NCBI GenBank assembly: GCA_002238605.1
Contig: MPMR01000016.1
Location: forward strand, 1-64,000
Direction of reading: 5' to 3'
DNA length: 64,000 nucleotides
DNA from: BD2-11 clade cluster bacterium bin43
GTDB taxonomy: Bacteria; Gemmatimonadota; Gemmatimonadetes; Longimicrobiales; Gaopeijiaceae
This document shows, piece after piece, positions 1-7,454 of the stretch (position 1 is the first letter of the stretch; each line of letters begins with the position of its first letter). The notes beneath the pieces are model-generated. The model saw only the letters and a list, made by a program, of their open reading frames with translations, was not told the origin of the DNA and did no database searches. Made by a program: the position numbers and the translations under genes.

Positions 1-1
1 T

Positions 2-76
2 CGGGTGCGCCGTCACTCCTCTCTCGGAGACCGGCCACCCTTGGCTATCATTCAGGAACTCTACCGCGAGGGCTGA
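2..76 (+). pseudogene. C-terminal fragment of an IS3/IS481-type transposase
   Basis: The frame from position 2 reads RVRRHSSLGDRPP and stops at 74-76. The RRHSSLG.RPP signature is typical of the last residues of DDE transposases of the IS3/IS481 type (known family feature). The gene runs off the left edge, so it cannot be told from this window whether it is intact. The end-like sequence at 100-125 just downstream supports the reading that this is the 3' end of an insertion sequence. Confidence 0.6.
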
Positions 77-99
77 ACAGCACAATCAACCCAGAGGTC

Positions 100-125
100 A
101 GGTGTCCAACTTTTGGGGGTCACTT
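100..125 (+). repeat. Right-end-like terminal sequence of an IS3-type element
   Basis: The sequence aggtgtccaacttttggggg, read on the opposite strand, resembles ccccgatttggtggacactt at 3602-3621, so the two look like the right and left ends of related insertion sequences. It lies 24 bases after the transposase stop, as expected for an IS end. From here to position 343 I see no gene. Confidence 0.45.
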
Positions 126-343
126 CAGCACGAATACGAAATCGCCCGGTTCAGATTCCCGTCGTTCCGTACCGTATTCCGGCCATTTTGGGTCGGTTCA
201 TTGGGATACCATGCCAACGGCAAGAGCGGCAGATCGAGCAGTCTTGATTGAACTTAGGTGGTCTCTTGCCGTGATCCGCTCCTGAGGTACTCTGCCTGAG
301 GAAGGGAAGCGCGTAGGCTCTGGTCATCGCGGCTCCGACCCCA

Positions 344-410
344 CTGCACAGTGTTGCATTATCGCAGGCGTGCCACGTTGTTGCATCTGCAATTATGCAA
401 CACCCTGCAG
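344..410. repeat. Imperfect inverted repeat downstream of the M14 peptidase gene
   Basis: ctgcacagtgttgcat (344-359) and atgcaacaccctgcag (395-410) are complementary at 14 of 16 positions with a 35-base spacer. It lies just after the stop of the minus-strand peptidase gene. It could be a hairpin at the end of that transcript, a protein-binding site, or an end of a small mobile element. There is no T-run that would make it a classical terminator. Confidence 0.4.
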
Positions 411-432
411 AGTACCCCGTGTATGTTGAACG

Positions 433-1641
433 CTAACGGTCCCGGCCGATCCTCCTCACCACCACCTCCCCGGTCGGGTCCCGCGCCACGACCAGGTCCG
501 CGGGTACGCCCGGCCCGATCCGCGCGCTCCCGTCCGCGGCGCGATGCTCCTCGCCGGCGATCACGAAGAGTCCGTCGGCCGCGACCGTTTCATGGGCCTC
601 CCCGTCCGCCAGATCGCCCACCTCCACGATGGTCGGACCCGACCGCGTTAGGGGGTCGTCGTACTCGATGAGCACGTCGGCCACCATCGGCGGAAGACGC
701 GGCGCGATCAGCGTGCCCCCGGCCAGCAGGAGGTCGCTCACCATGCGCCCGTTCGGAGGCAGCCCGTCGTAAAGGGCGAGGTCGACCTCCGCGAAGCTGC
801 CGTCGGCGATCGACCCGAGCGCGGACAAGATGCCGACGAAATTCACCATGCGCAGACGCTGCTTCTGCGGATCGTCCGGCCATCCTCCGGACTCGATCAG
901 AATCGTGCTCGCGCCCCAGGCTCCCATAAGGTCGCCGAAGGCCCGTCGGTTGAAGGCGTCGTCGTAGCGGGTGACGTGCTCGCCCACCAGCGGCTCGACC
1001 GCCGTGCGCACCACCCCGCACACGCGCATCGCCGCGCGCCGCCGCTCGCTGACCTCAGCTTCGTTGTTGTGGGCCGGCGCCAGGAGCGCGATGGCCGCCA
1101 TGCGGTCGGAGTTCCCGACGCGAAAACGCGGGCTCTGGTCGTGCAGGTTGAAGCCGAAGGCGGGCCGTATCCGGTCGTGGGCCGACTTCAGCGCGCGCCC
1201 TTCGGGGGTGGCGAGGCGTCGGGCATCCCGGTTCACGTCGATCCCGGCCGCGGTGTGGCGCTGAAAGCGGGACGCGCCGTCCGGGTTGAGCATGGGAACG
1301 AAATGGAGGCTCAGGCGGCGGGACAGCGCTCGAACCAGAGCGTGTTCCGGGTGCCGGGCCAAGAATGAGAGGATGTCCGCCAGCGCCATGGTCGCCGTGC
1401 TCTCGTCCCCGTGCATCTGGGACCAGGCCAGCACCCCTGCTTCACCCTCGCCGAACGACACCATGCGGATGGGCCGACCCTCGGCGCTCTCGCCCACCCT
1501 CTCGCACGCCAGCGCCGCGCTGCCGTTCAGGATGGGGTCGAGGATGGTCCAGTAGGCGTCGGGCGCAAAGCGTCGCTGGTCGAGCCCGCTTACGCGCGCG
1601 ACATCATGGAGTGCGCGCAGCTCCGTGGTGAGTTTCGGCAC
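433..1641 (-). CDS. M14-family zinc carboxypeptidase-like protein
   Basis: 402 residues. A zinc-binding HxxE motif is seen as HGDE (H77, E80), the third zinc ligand is likely H167 in FNLHDQ, and a catalytic Glu is likely E250 in ILIESGGW. These fit the M14 peptidase fold, including the LNPDG and GIDVNRD segments typical of the family. I see no signal peptide, so it probably acts in the cytoplasm on short peptides or related amide substrates. The C-terminal 130 residues form an extra domain that I cannot name. It stands alone, flanked by non-coding sequence and mobile-element traces. The exact substrate is unknown; an aspartoacylase/succinylglutamate-desuccinylase-like role is possible. Confidence 0.8.
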   Translation of the reverse strand: MPKLTTELRALHDVARVSGLDQRRFAPDAYWTILDPILNGSAALACERVGESAEGRPIRMVSFGEGEAGVLAWSQMHGDESTATMALADILSFLARHPEHALVRALSRRLSLHFVPMLNPDGASRFQRHTAAGIDVNRDARRLATPEGRALKSAHDRIRPAFGFNLHDQSPRFRVGNSDRMAAIALLAPAHNNEAEVSERRRAAMRVCGVVRTAVEPLVGEHVTRYDDAFNRRAFGDLMGAWGASTILIESGGWPDDPQKQRLRMVNFVGILSALGSIADGSFAEVDLALYDGLPPNGRMVSDLLLAGGTLIAPRLPPMVADVLIEYDDPLTRSGPTIVEVGDLADGEAHETVAADGLFVIAGEEHRAADGSARIGPGVPADLVVARDPTGEVVVRRIGRDR

Positions 1642-1871
1642 CGGCTGGGCTCTTCGGAATCGGTTCTCGATAAGGGGATGCCGGGGCTGACGTTTAGGCT
1701 GTCGAACCGCGGGGGCTGAATAATGGCGGCGCCTTCGCCGCGCTGTCCAGACGCGGGCGGGGTGGCGGCCCGCGCCCTGCTCTCGGTCCTATCCAACCAA
1801 CCGGCTCGATCGCTACCCCGAGGTCCATTAACCCGGGGACTCGCCGACCGGCACCATTCGCGGCCCTGCGG

Positions 1872-1901
1872 CTGTCGGGATTCGAGGTGCTCAAACGTTG
1901 T
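1872..1901 (+). promoter_or_regulatory. 30-base element shared with the thioredoxin/Cys-peptide locus
   Basis: This 30-mer, containing ctcaaacgttgt, matches 11983-12012 at 25 of 30 positions. One copy lies 165 bases before the HTH regulator gene that precedes Cys-rich peptide 1. The other lies 53 bases before the thioredoxin-like gene that precedes Cys-rich peptide 3. A promoter or operator role is inference. Otherwise the 1642-2065 gap shows no convincing gene. Confidence 0.45.
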
Positions 1902-2065
1902 TGTGAATGGAGATGCGCGTTGGACGCGAATGCGAGCGGGAGGATGACTGGGATGTCATGGACGACTGGTCCGCCGGGAGATGGTCAAGAACGAGCGCTC
2001 GGTACCTGTGCGCCTGCAGGTGTTCGACGACAGGTCCCAGGAACGCTCAGCCCCGGTGGCGGCGG

Positions 2066-2830
2066 ATGATCGCGGTGCTCGCCTCCGCGAATACGTGGGC
2101 GGAGATACAGGCTGTCGCCGGTGACCGCCGGTGTATCCTGGCGCGGGATCAGGACGAGCTCTTGCGGCTAGCCGGTGGCGCCGACGCAGCCGTACTCGAA
2201 GCCGAGGAGCTGTTACCTGTTCTTCGCGTCGTTCGACACATCAATCGAGATCATCCACTCCTGCCCGTCATTCTCATCACCGAGCAGGGCTCAGCTGACC
2301 TTTGGCACCTCGCTTCTGTTTCTGTCGAGGCTGTTCTCTTCGAACACCAGATCATCGCGCGCCTCCCGGTCGCGTTGAAAAGGTCTGTCGGAATGGCCTT
2401 CGAGCTTCGGGCGCTGGCGGAGGACTGCATGAGGAATGAAGTGATCCCGCCGTCAGCCCGCCGTATCTTGACTTCTGCCCTGTCCACCGCCCCACCACCG
2501 CGCACGGTCATGCATCTGGCTCGTCTCGTGAACTCCGACCCATCCACGATCCGTCGGCACTGGCGCCGCGGTGCCAATTCTCACGGGATCCAGCGGCTAA
2601 AGGATCTGTTGGATTGGATCGTTCTGCTACACGCGGTCTCGGCGAAACGCCCAGGTCTTAGCTGGCGGTTCGTCGCCAGGAGCATCGGAACGCATGAGAG
2701 TACCCTGAGACGCCTATCCCACCGTTGCGCGGGCGAAACGCTTGGTTCTCTGAGCTCTGACGGAGCCGAACGACTGATTGAGCGCTTCGCTAAGGCTCTT
2801 GGAGACTCATTCTGCGCGAAATTGCGTTGA
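2066..2830 (+). CDS. HTH (AraC-like) transcriptional regulator with receiver-like N-terminus
   Basis: About 254 residues from ATG 2066. The frame stays open upstream but that part looks non-coding. The N-terminal half alternates short hydrophobic strands (LPVILITEQG) in a way that resembles a response-regulator receiver fold, though I see no clear phosphoacceptor triad. The C-terminal third has two helix-turn-helix-like segments (PSTIRRHWRR and WRFVARSIGTHESTLRRLS), the second with the VA..IG.s.stLrR pattern of AraC-type regulators. It lies 101 bases upstream of Cys-rich peptide 1. Its last seven codons (SFCAKLR) recur at 3931-3951 just before Cys-rich peptide 2, so regulator and peptide probably once formed a duplicated unit. 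A role in controlling the peptide gene is inference. Confidence 0.6.
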   Translation: MIAVLASANTWAEIQAVAGDRRCILARDQDELLRLAGGADAAVLEAEELLPVLRVVRHINRDHPLLPVILITEQGSADLWHLASVSVEAVLFEHQIIARLPVALKRSVGMAFELRALAEDCMRNEVIPPSARRILTSALSTAPPPRTVMHLARLVNSDPSTIRRHWRRGANSHGIQRLKDLLDWIVLLHAVSAKRPGLSWRFVARSIGTHESTLRRLSHRCAGETLGSLSSDGAERLIERFAKALGDSFCAKLR

Positions 2831-2880
2831 GATGCGCGTTCTTGATACTTGTCCGCCCGCGCCCGACTTGGCTAAGCTGA
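2807..2880 (+). repeat. Copy A of a duplicated segment (regulator tail to peptide leader)
   Basis: The end of the HTH gene and the following leader match 3928-4002 at roughly 85 percent over the gap-free part. Weaker similarity continues into the two Cys-rich peptide genes. This shows an old duplication of a regulator-peptide unit. Confidence 0.6.
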
Positions 2881-2931
2881 TGGCGGAAAACGGAATTGGC
2901 AGATTCGACCGGATCTACAAACGAGGGGTCC

Positions 2932-3120
2932 GTGACAAGCCACAGGAGGAAGGTTCGGAAGGGACGGTTGGTCACGACGGTCAGTGCCCTATTCGTAGCG
3001 GTCCTTGCTCTCGCAAGCGAACCGGGCAAGGCGACTCTCCGGCCTCCGACGGGCTCTTGTCCAACAATCCGCTGTGTCCCGAACTGTGACGAGAGCTGTT
3101 GCAGCGGCTCGAACTGCTAG
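2932..3120 (+). CDS. Cys-rich exported small peptide 1
   Basis: 62 residues from GTG 2932. A basic N-region (HRRKVRKGR) is followed by a hydrophobic stretch (VSALFVAVLALA) and then a short mature part with six Cys, ending CDESCCSGSNC. The layout is that of a secreted or periplasmic disulfide-rich peptide. The start was chosen because the basic N-region then aligns residue for residue with that of peptide 2 (13 codons before VTTVSALF / MTSVGALF); TTG 2968 is an alternative. Bacteroidota NVEALA-type peptides have a comparable architecture and often neighbour propeller and redoxin genes, but I see no NVEALA motif here. Function unknown. Confidence 0.5.
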   Translation: MTSHRRKVRKGRLVTTVSALFVAVLALASEPGKATLRPPTGSCPTIRCVPNCDESCCSGSNC

Positions 3121-3225
3121 GCCGTTTGTCTGAAGGAAGCATGTGCGGATGACCAAGATGCCGTGACTCGATTATAACCGTTTATAGGACCGTACCCTGC
3201 CCAACCCTGCAAGGAGACCCCCCTG

Positions 3226-3534
3226 ATGAGCCTTCCAGCCATCCGCCATGCGATAACGCACAAGCAACCCATTTCCGCGACGTATCGCGGAAAGCACCGG
3301 ATACTGTGCCCTCACGTCGTCGGAAGGAAGAACGGTGTTCTGAACGTCCTCAGCTACCAGTCCGGGGGAGAAAGCGCCAGCGGACTCAGCCCCAATCCAG
3401 CGGACAACTGGAGGTGCATGCGCGTCTCAGAGTTGCGGACCGTGGTCTCGTCGTACACCGAGTGGAAGACTGCACCCAACCACACACGGCCGCAGACATG
3501 CGTCGATGATGTGGATACAGAAGTAGACTACTAG
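3226..3534 (+). CDS. Small WYL-like domain protein
   Basis: 102 residues from an ATG preceded by aaggaga. The core (AITHKQPISATYRGKHR, then CPHVVGRKNG and VLSYQSGG) resembles the beta-strand core of WYL domains, which bind ligands and regulate transcription in many bacteria. No DNA-binding domain is attached, and the C-terminus is an acidic tail (DDVDTEVDY). It sits between Cys-rich peptide 1 and IS fossils, so it may be cargo of the mobile region. The family call is tentative; a ligand-sensing or hypothetical protein is the safest description. Confidence 0.5.
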   Translation: MSLPAIRHAITHKQPISATYRGKHRILCPHVVGRKNGVLNVLSYQSGGESASGLSPNPADNWRCMRVSELRTVVSSYTEWKTAPNHTRPQTCVDDVDTEVDY

Positions 3535-3600
3535 GTCACGGAGTTCCTCCACGCAGCGTACTCGCGGGCTGTTTCTCGGCAATCAGGCCATCTTGGAGTT

Positions 3601-3744
3601 ACCCCGATTTGGTGGACACTTTCAAGCGTTGGTTTTCAACGAGGAGGTGTTACCATGGCAGGAAGTGGAAGGAGGTACGCGCCTGAGTTCAAGGCACGGA
3701 TGGTGGAACTGGTTCAGGTGAGCCGAAGTCTGGACCGCCTGGCG
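3601..3744 (+). mobile_element. IS3-type element fragment (left end plus start of orfA)
   Basis: The left-end-like sequence at 3601-3621 is followed by an ATG at 3655 with a good upstream aggagg. The first 30 codons (GSGRRYAPEFKARMVELV) match the N-terminus of IS3-group OrfA. The similarity ends near 3744 and the frame runs into unrelated sequence, so only a stub remains. The orientation is the same as that of the fragment at the left edge. Confidence 0.6.
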
Positions 3745-3793
3745 CATGTCACCCCTCAAGCTTTGTCCCCTGTCCAGGCGCTATTTCTAATTT

Positions 3794-3880
3794 GTAGAGC
3801 GAGAAGGGATCTCCATTCTTCGAGCCCGTGGTCGTGGCGTGCGCGAGATCGCCCGGCAGCTGGGCCGCGCAAGGATGGAT
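3794..3880 (+). pseudogene. IS30-type transposase N-terminal HTH fragment
   Basis: In this frame the sequence reads EREGISILRARGRGVREIA followed by RQLGRARMDP. The EREEI..LRA.G.GVREIAR.LGR pattern is typical of the N-terminal helix-turn-helix of IS30 transposases. Neither a start nor the catalytic domain is present. It abuts the IS3 fragment, so this spot has been hit by mobile elements more than once. Confidence 0.6.
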
Positions 3881-3927
3881 CCAGATTCCTGATAGTCCTT
3901 TTAGGAGTGGGCCGGGGTTCGCGGCAG

Positions 3928-4002
3928 TCATTCTGCGCGAAACTGCGGTGAAGTGCGCGGTCTTGTTACTTGTCTCCTCCGCCCGACTCAGGTACGTCTG
4001 AC
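3928..4002 (+). repeat. Copy B of the duplicated segment (regulator tail to peptide leader)
   Basis: It contains a second copy of the HTH gene's last codons (SFCAKLR then stop, 3931-3954) and the leader that follows, matching 2807-2880. Upstream of 3928 the similarity ends at the IS30 fragment, so the second regulator gene was apparently lost to mobile elements. Confidence 0.6.
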
Positions 4003-4017
4003 TCAGGTAGATCTATC

Positions 4018-4275
4018 TTGATTAACGATTGGCAGATCCGCTTGGAGAAGCGTTTGATGACGTCAGTGGGCGCCCTCTTTGTCGCGCTCATTGCTCTCGC
4101 AGGTGCGCCGGCTGAGCCTGTGGTTCCATCCTCTGGGAGTTCTTGTAGGAACGCAGGCGGCTGCTCCACCACTTGTGGGGGCGACGAGTGCGAGGAAGTT
4201 GGCGAGTGCAGCACCTCTTGTACAGCAATCTGTAGTGGTGGGCTGTATTGGGTCGGATGCGAGCCTGACGATTAG
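4018..4275 (+). CDS. Cys-rich exported small peptide 2
   Basis: About 85 residues from TTG 4018 (aggtag lies 8 bases upstream). ATG 4056 is an alternative but would remove the basic residues RLEKR before the hydrophobic core (VGALFVALIALAGAPA). The mature region holds eight Cys, most separated by two to five residues (GGCSTTCGGDECEEVGEC). It is a paralogue of peptide 1 by leader and signal-region similarity. The next gene on the same strand is a beta-propeller protein starting about 140 bases later, so the two may be co-transcribed. The function is not known; a disulfide-stabilised secreted peptide is inferred. Confidence 0.5.
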   Translation: MINDWQIRLEKRLMTSVGALFVALIALAGAPAEPVVPSSGSSCRNAGGCSTTCGGDECEEVGECSTSCTAICSGGLYWVGCEPDD

Positions 4276-4417
4276 TCTTGGCAATACCGCAGGTGGCGAC
4301 GCAGTGAAACCCGGTGGCATGATGGCGGGAAGAAGGTTGCGAATGTTATCTAGACGCCCCCAGTTCTCTGTCCGGTTTTGGGACGCTGAATTCGAGAAGG
4401 AGCGATCGAAGGCGGGC

Positions 4418-5668
4418 GTGCGTCTATTGACCTTGCTCTTTGTCTTGCTCCTTTGCGCCCCGCCGCCGATACATTCACAGGACGCATGCCCGACGCCATG
4501 GCGGCTAGATGAGGTCCTGCGGATCGGCTCCGTGGAAAGCACGGACCTCGTTGCCAGCGTCCTGGATCTTGCGCTCGGGCCCGACAGCGTGCTCTATGTC
4601 GCTCAGGCAATGGTGCCTGCGGTTACGGTTTTCTCTCTTGATGGTCAGGTGCTTCGTCGGATCGGTCGTGCGGGCAACGGGCCGGGTGATATCCAGCTTT
4701 CGGTGACAGGCGTAGGCTGGATCGGAGACACACTCTGGGTAGCCGACCTCAATCGGATCCAGTTGTTTCGCACTAACGAGCGAGTGCCGGAGCAAGTCAT
4801 CCAGTTCTCCAGGGGCGTGCCCGAGGAAGGGTCGCGCCTAGCCCCAGGCCGCATGCTCGCGGACGGTACTCTCGTTGGTAGGCGTCGCATCACCGACGGA
4901 CGGGTCTTCTCATCGCGAGGCGCCAACCCCGGGCTTGCGCTGCGGCGCCTCTCGCGATCCGGCGAAGTCCTGGACACGATCGCCATGATGGGTTGGTCGG
5001 GCAACGCCGTAGAGAATGAGAGAGACCCTCGGCTGTTTCCTGGCCGACACCCGCTCCGGGACCTGCCCGTTATCGGATTTAGGGGACCCCTGACGGCGCT
5101 CAAGCCGGACGGCTCCGCAGTCGTACAAATCGGGAAAGTGCATGAAGACGCAACTCCACCGACCTTCGACCTTCTGGCGATTTCGATCCATGGGGACACG
5201 CTCCTGAATCGGTCCGTAGAGTACGAACCGCGCGAAGTCACCTCCGCGATGGAACGCCGCTTGGCGGACGAGTATGCAGGGTGGCGAGCCGGAGACTACG
5301 CATCCTCGACCCGAAGCCCTCAGCTAACGGAGTCAACACTTGAGCGTAGGCGCCGCGCGGCTCGCAGAGTTTTCTGGGTTCCGGAATACCATCCCCCGGT
5401 CAGGCAGGTAGTGGCAGGAACGGACGGGACGATCTGGTTGCTTCGAGAGATGCGTGAAGACCGCGTTGACCTGTGGGAGATCTACGACTCGGATGGAACG
5501 CGAGAGGGTACAATAGAGGTTGGGCACGGTCGGAGTTCCCTGAGACCTTGGCATCCTCGTCTCGCTGTTGCCCTCGTGAGCCGCAACGAAGTCTGGGGAA
5601 CCACGTTCGACGAATACGAAGTCCCATACATTCACCGGTACTTGGTTGATCGGACATGCACACCCTAG
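4418..5668 (+). CDS. Exported 6-bladed beta-propeller protein
   Basis: 416 residues from GTG 4418, chosen because it gives a clean signal peptide (RLLTLLFVLLLCAPPPIHS then Q-D-A-C). ATG 4319 is in frame upstream but would put a long charged stretch before it. Repeats such as DSVLYVAQ, GQVLRRIGRAGNGPGDIQ and DTLWVADLNRIQLF are typical of the NHL-like 6-bladed propellers common in Bacteroidota and Gemmatimonadota. These are cell-envelope proteins of mostly unknown ligand. It follows Cys-rich peptide 2 and faces the minus-strand barrel gene end to end (22-base gap). A functional link to the peptide is inference. Confidence 0.7.
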   Translation: MRLLTLLFVLLLCAPPPIHSQDACPTPWRLDEVLRIGSVESTDLVASVLDLALGPDSVLYVAQAMVPAVTVFSLDGQVLRRIGRAGNGPGDIQLSVTGVGWIGDTLWVADLNRIQLFRTNERVPEQVIQFSRGVPEEGSRLAPGRMLADGTLVGRRRITDGRVFSSRGANPGLALRRLSRSGEVLDTIAMMGWSGNAVENERDPRLFPGRHPLRDLPVIGFRGPLTALKPDGSAVVQIGKVHEDATPPTFDLLAISIHGDTLLNRSVEYEPREVTSAMERRLADEYAGWRAGDYASSTRSPQLTESTLERRRRAARRVFWVPEYHPPVRQVVAGTDGTIWLLREMREDRVDLWEIYDSDGTREGTIEVGHGRSSLRPWHPRLAVALVSRNEVWGTTFDEYEVPYIHRYLVDRTCTP

Positions 5669-5690
5669 GAAACTGTCGAGATCCCGTGGT

Positions 5691-7454
5691 TCATTTGGGA
5701 GAAAGCGATGTTGCACCGCTGACAGGCCCGGGCTTGGAGCGGGGATGGCGGGGGGGGGCGCCCCCCGCCCCCCCCCGCCCCCCCCCCCCCCAGCCCACGC
5801 CCGCCGATATGCTCCAGAGCGACCGCTCCGCGCCCACGCCCGGAATTGAGTCCACCGGCCCCGAGCGGTCAAACCTGCCGCGCACCACGAGCGTCGCGTC
5901 CCGCCCCAGGTGTGCGAGCACCGTCGCGGATGCCGCATATGCGCGGGCCGCCGTGGCGTGGAGGGCCAACTCCGGGGCCACGAGCTCCGGCTGGATCCGA
6001 CCGAAAACCCCGGAGTCCGGAATCGTGCCCGACGGGTCGTAACGCGAGAAGCTGCCTCCCACCGAGAGGGCCACGCGCTCCGACAGCCACCGGGCAGCCT
6101 CCAGGCTCACGCCGGGGCTCGCGTCGGCGATGTCCTCCGTGACCTGCACGAGGAAATCCCGGCGCAGGCGCGTCTTTCGGCCGATCGAGACCCGGAGTCC
6201 CGCGATCCAGACGGAGTCGGCGGCGGCCGCCCGCAGATCCACGGATCCAGTGAACGTTCGCTGCCGCGCCCGGAATATCGCGCCCTGACCCTCCAGGTCC
6301 CGGCGGAACGCGTCGCCGTCCAGCGCGGCATAGCGGGCCGACACCACCGCCCTGAGGGGTCCCGCGCGGCCGAGGGCATCGAGTCCTACTCTCCAACCCT
6401 TCGCCTCCCATCGGTTCGGCACCTCGTCGGTCAGGCGTGAGCCTACATGGACGTTGTCGAGGTGCTCCCGCTCGCCGTGCATCACCCAGTGCCACTGGCC
6501 CAGGCGCCCCGCGAGCCCCCCGCCCACGGCATAGTTGTTTCGCCCGACATTGCGCGCGACGATGCTGGGGCCGGCCGCGCGGCGCGGCTCCGGATCCCCG
6601 AGGCCATCGAGCTCCACGACCTCCGTTACGATCCCGCCCGGCAAGGCGATTCGGCTGTTTTCGTTCGCTTCGGACCAGCGCCCGAAGGCCGAGACCGAGA
6701 GGCCCGCGTCGGACAGGACGCGCAGCAAACCGAAGTTCAGCGCCGGTGCCGATGCCCGTCCCAGCCGTGCCGCGCGAGCCTTGCGCGTGCGGTCGTCGCT
6801 CATCTCGAGGCCGAGCCCGGCTCCGATCGCCCAGGGCCCCGCGCGCCATCCATAGGCGCTCTCCAGTCGTACCCGCACGTGCCGCATCGGCGGGGTTGTG
6901 GTGTCGGTGAACACGAAGGGATCGGGCGAGTGGCGCACCAGGTAGGTGGCGAGCGAGCCCACGTCCGAAATCGTTTCGTCGGCGACGACTCGTCCCGCGA
7001 CCCCCGAACGCTCACCCAGCGGTTGCCAGCGGAGCGCCGACAACTGGACGGCACGATGGTCGCGCGCGTCGAGGGGTCTACGGTACTCTCCCACGTCGCC
7101 GCCGCCCCGGAACCGGATCTCGCCCCAGGCGTCCTCCGCCTCACGAGCCAGCGCCGCGGGCGTCCCCGTGCTGCAAAGCTGCCCGACGCGCGGAGCGGGG
7201 GCGTCGAGCAGCCGGAGCGACGGGGGCGCGGACGGTACTTCGCGCTCCCATGTGCCCAATCGCGCAAGCGGGCTCCACGCCGTCATCCAGGCGGGAGTCT
7301 CCGGCGACCGGACGGGCGTGAGCGGGTCGGCCGACTGCGCGGCGGCAGGCTGCGGCGCGGCGAGAACCATCACGACCACGGCGGTTGCGAAGCGACCTCC
7401 GTCGACCCGCCAGCAATTCGGTCTCGATGAGCGCACCCTGCACTTCGAGGTCAC
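5691..7454 (-). CDS. Outer-membrane beta-barrel protein (DUF6850-like)
   Basis: 587 residues from GTG 7454, whose GTGA overlaps the stop of the TonB receptor gene, so the two are translationally coupled. An N-terminal export signal is visible (FATAVVVMVLAAPQPAAAQ). The rest alternates short amphipathic strands ending in aromatic residues, as in outer-membrane barrels. The segment with HSPDPFVFTDT and the following strands resembles DUF6850 proteins, which accompany TonB receptors in Bacteroidota. The C-terminus is unusual: after AGVGW, where a barrel would normally end, the frame runs through the G-rich tract and adds about 30 low-complexity residues. A frameshift or length variation in the tract is likely. 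Confidence 0.65.
   Translation of the reverse strand: MTSKCRVRSSRPNCWRVDGGRFATAVVVMVLAAPQPAAAQSADPLTPVRSPETPAWMTAWSPLARLGTWEREVPSAPPSLRLLDAPAPRVGQLCSTGTPAALAREAEDAWGEIRFRGGGDVGEYRRPLDARDHRAVQLSALRWQPLGERSGVAGRVVADETISDVGSLATYLVRHSPDPFVFTDTTTPPMRHVRVRLESAYGWRAGPWAIGAGLGLEMSDDRTRKARAARLGRASAPALNFGLLRVLSDAGLSVSAFGRWSEANENSRIALPGGIVTEVVELDGLGDPEPRRAAGPSIVARNVGRNNYAVGGGLAGRLGQWHWVMHGEREHLDNVHVGSRLTDEVPNRWEAKGWRVGLDALGRAGPLRAVVSARYAALDGDAFRRDLEGQGAIFRARQRTFTGSVDLRAAAADSVWIAGLRVSIGRKTRLRRDFLVQVTEDIADASPGVSLEAARWLSERVALSVGGSFSRYDPSGTIPDSGVFGRIQPELVAPELALHATAARAYAASATVLAHLGRDATLVVRGRFDRSGPVDSIPGVGAERSLWSISAGVGWGGGGRGGAGGAPPRHPRSKPGPVSGATSLSPK
5747..5791. repeat. G/C homopolymer tract with a 14-C run
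   Basis: Nine G (5750-5758), then runs of 6, 9 and 14 C (the last 5778-5791), interrupted by single G. The G-run can pair with the first C-run to form a stem (5747-5755 with 5761-5769). It lies inside the last codons of the minus-strand barrel gene as called, so a change in tract length would shift the C-terminus. It could be slippage-prone in vivo or a sequencing/assembly error. Confidence 0.7.
7411..7449 (-). repeat. 39-base repeat, copy at the barrel gene start
   Basis: It matches 8021-8059 at 36 of 39 positions. Read in the frame that encodes LEVQGALIETELL in the TonB receptor, all three differences are at third codon positions. In the barrel gene this copy is read in another frame (TSKCRVRSSRPNC), so that gene's first codons appear to be built on a captured piece of receptor coding sequence. 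Confidence 0.75.
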
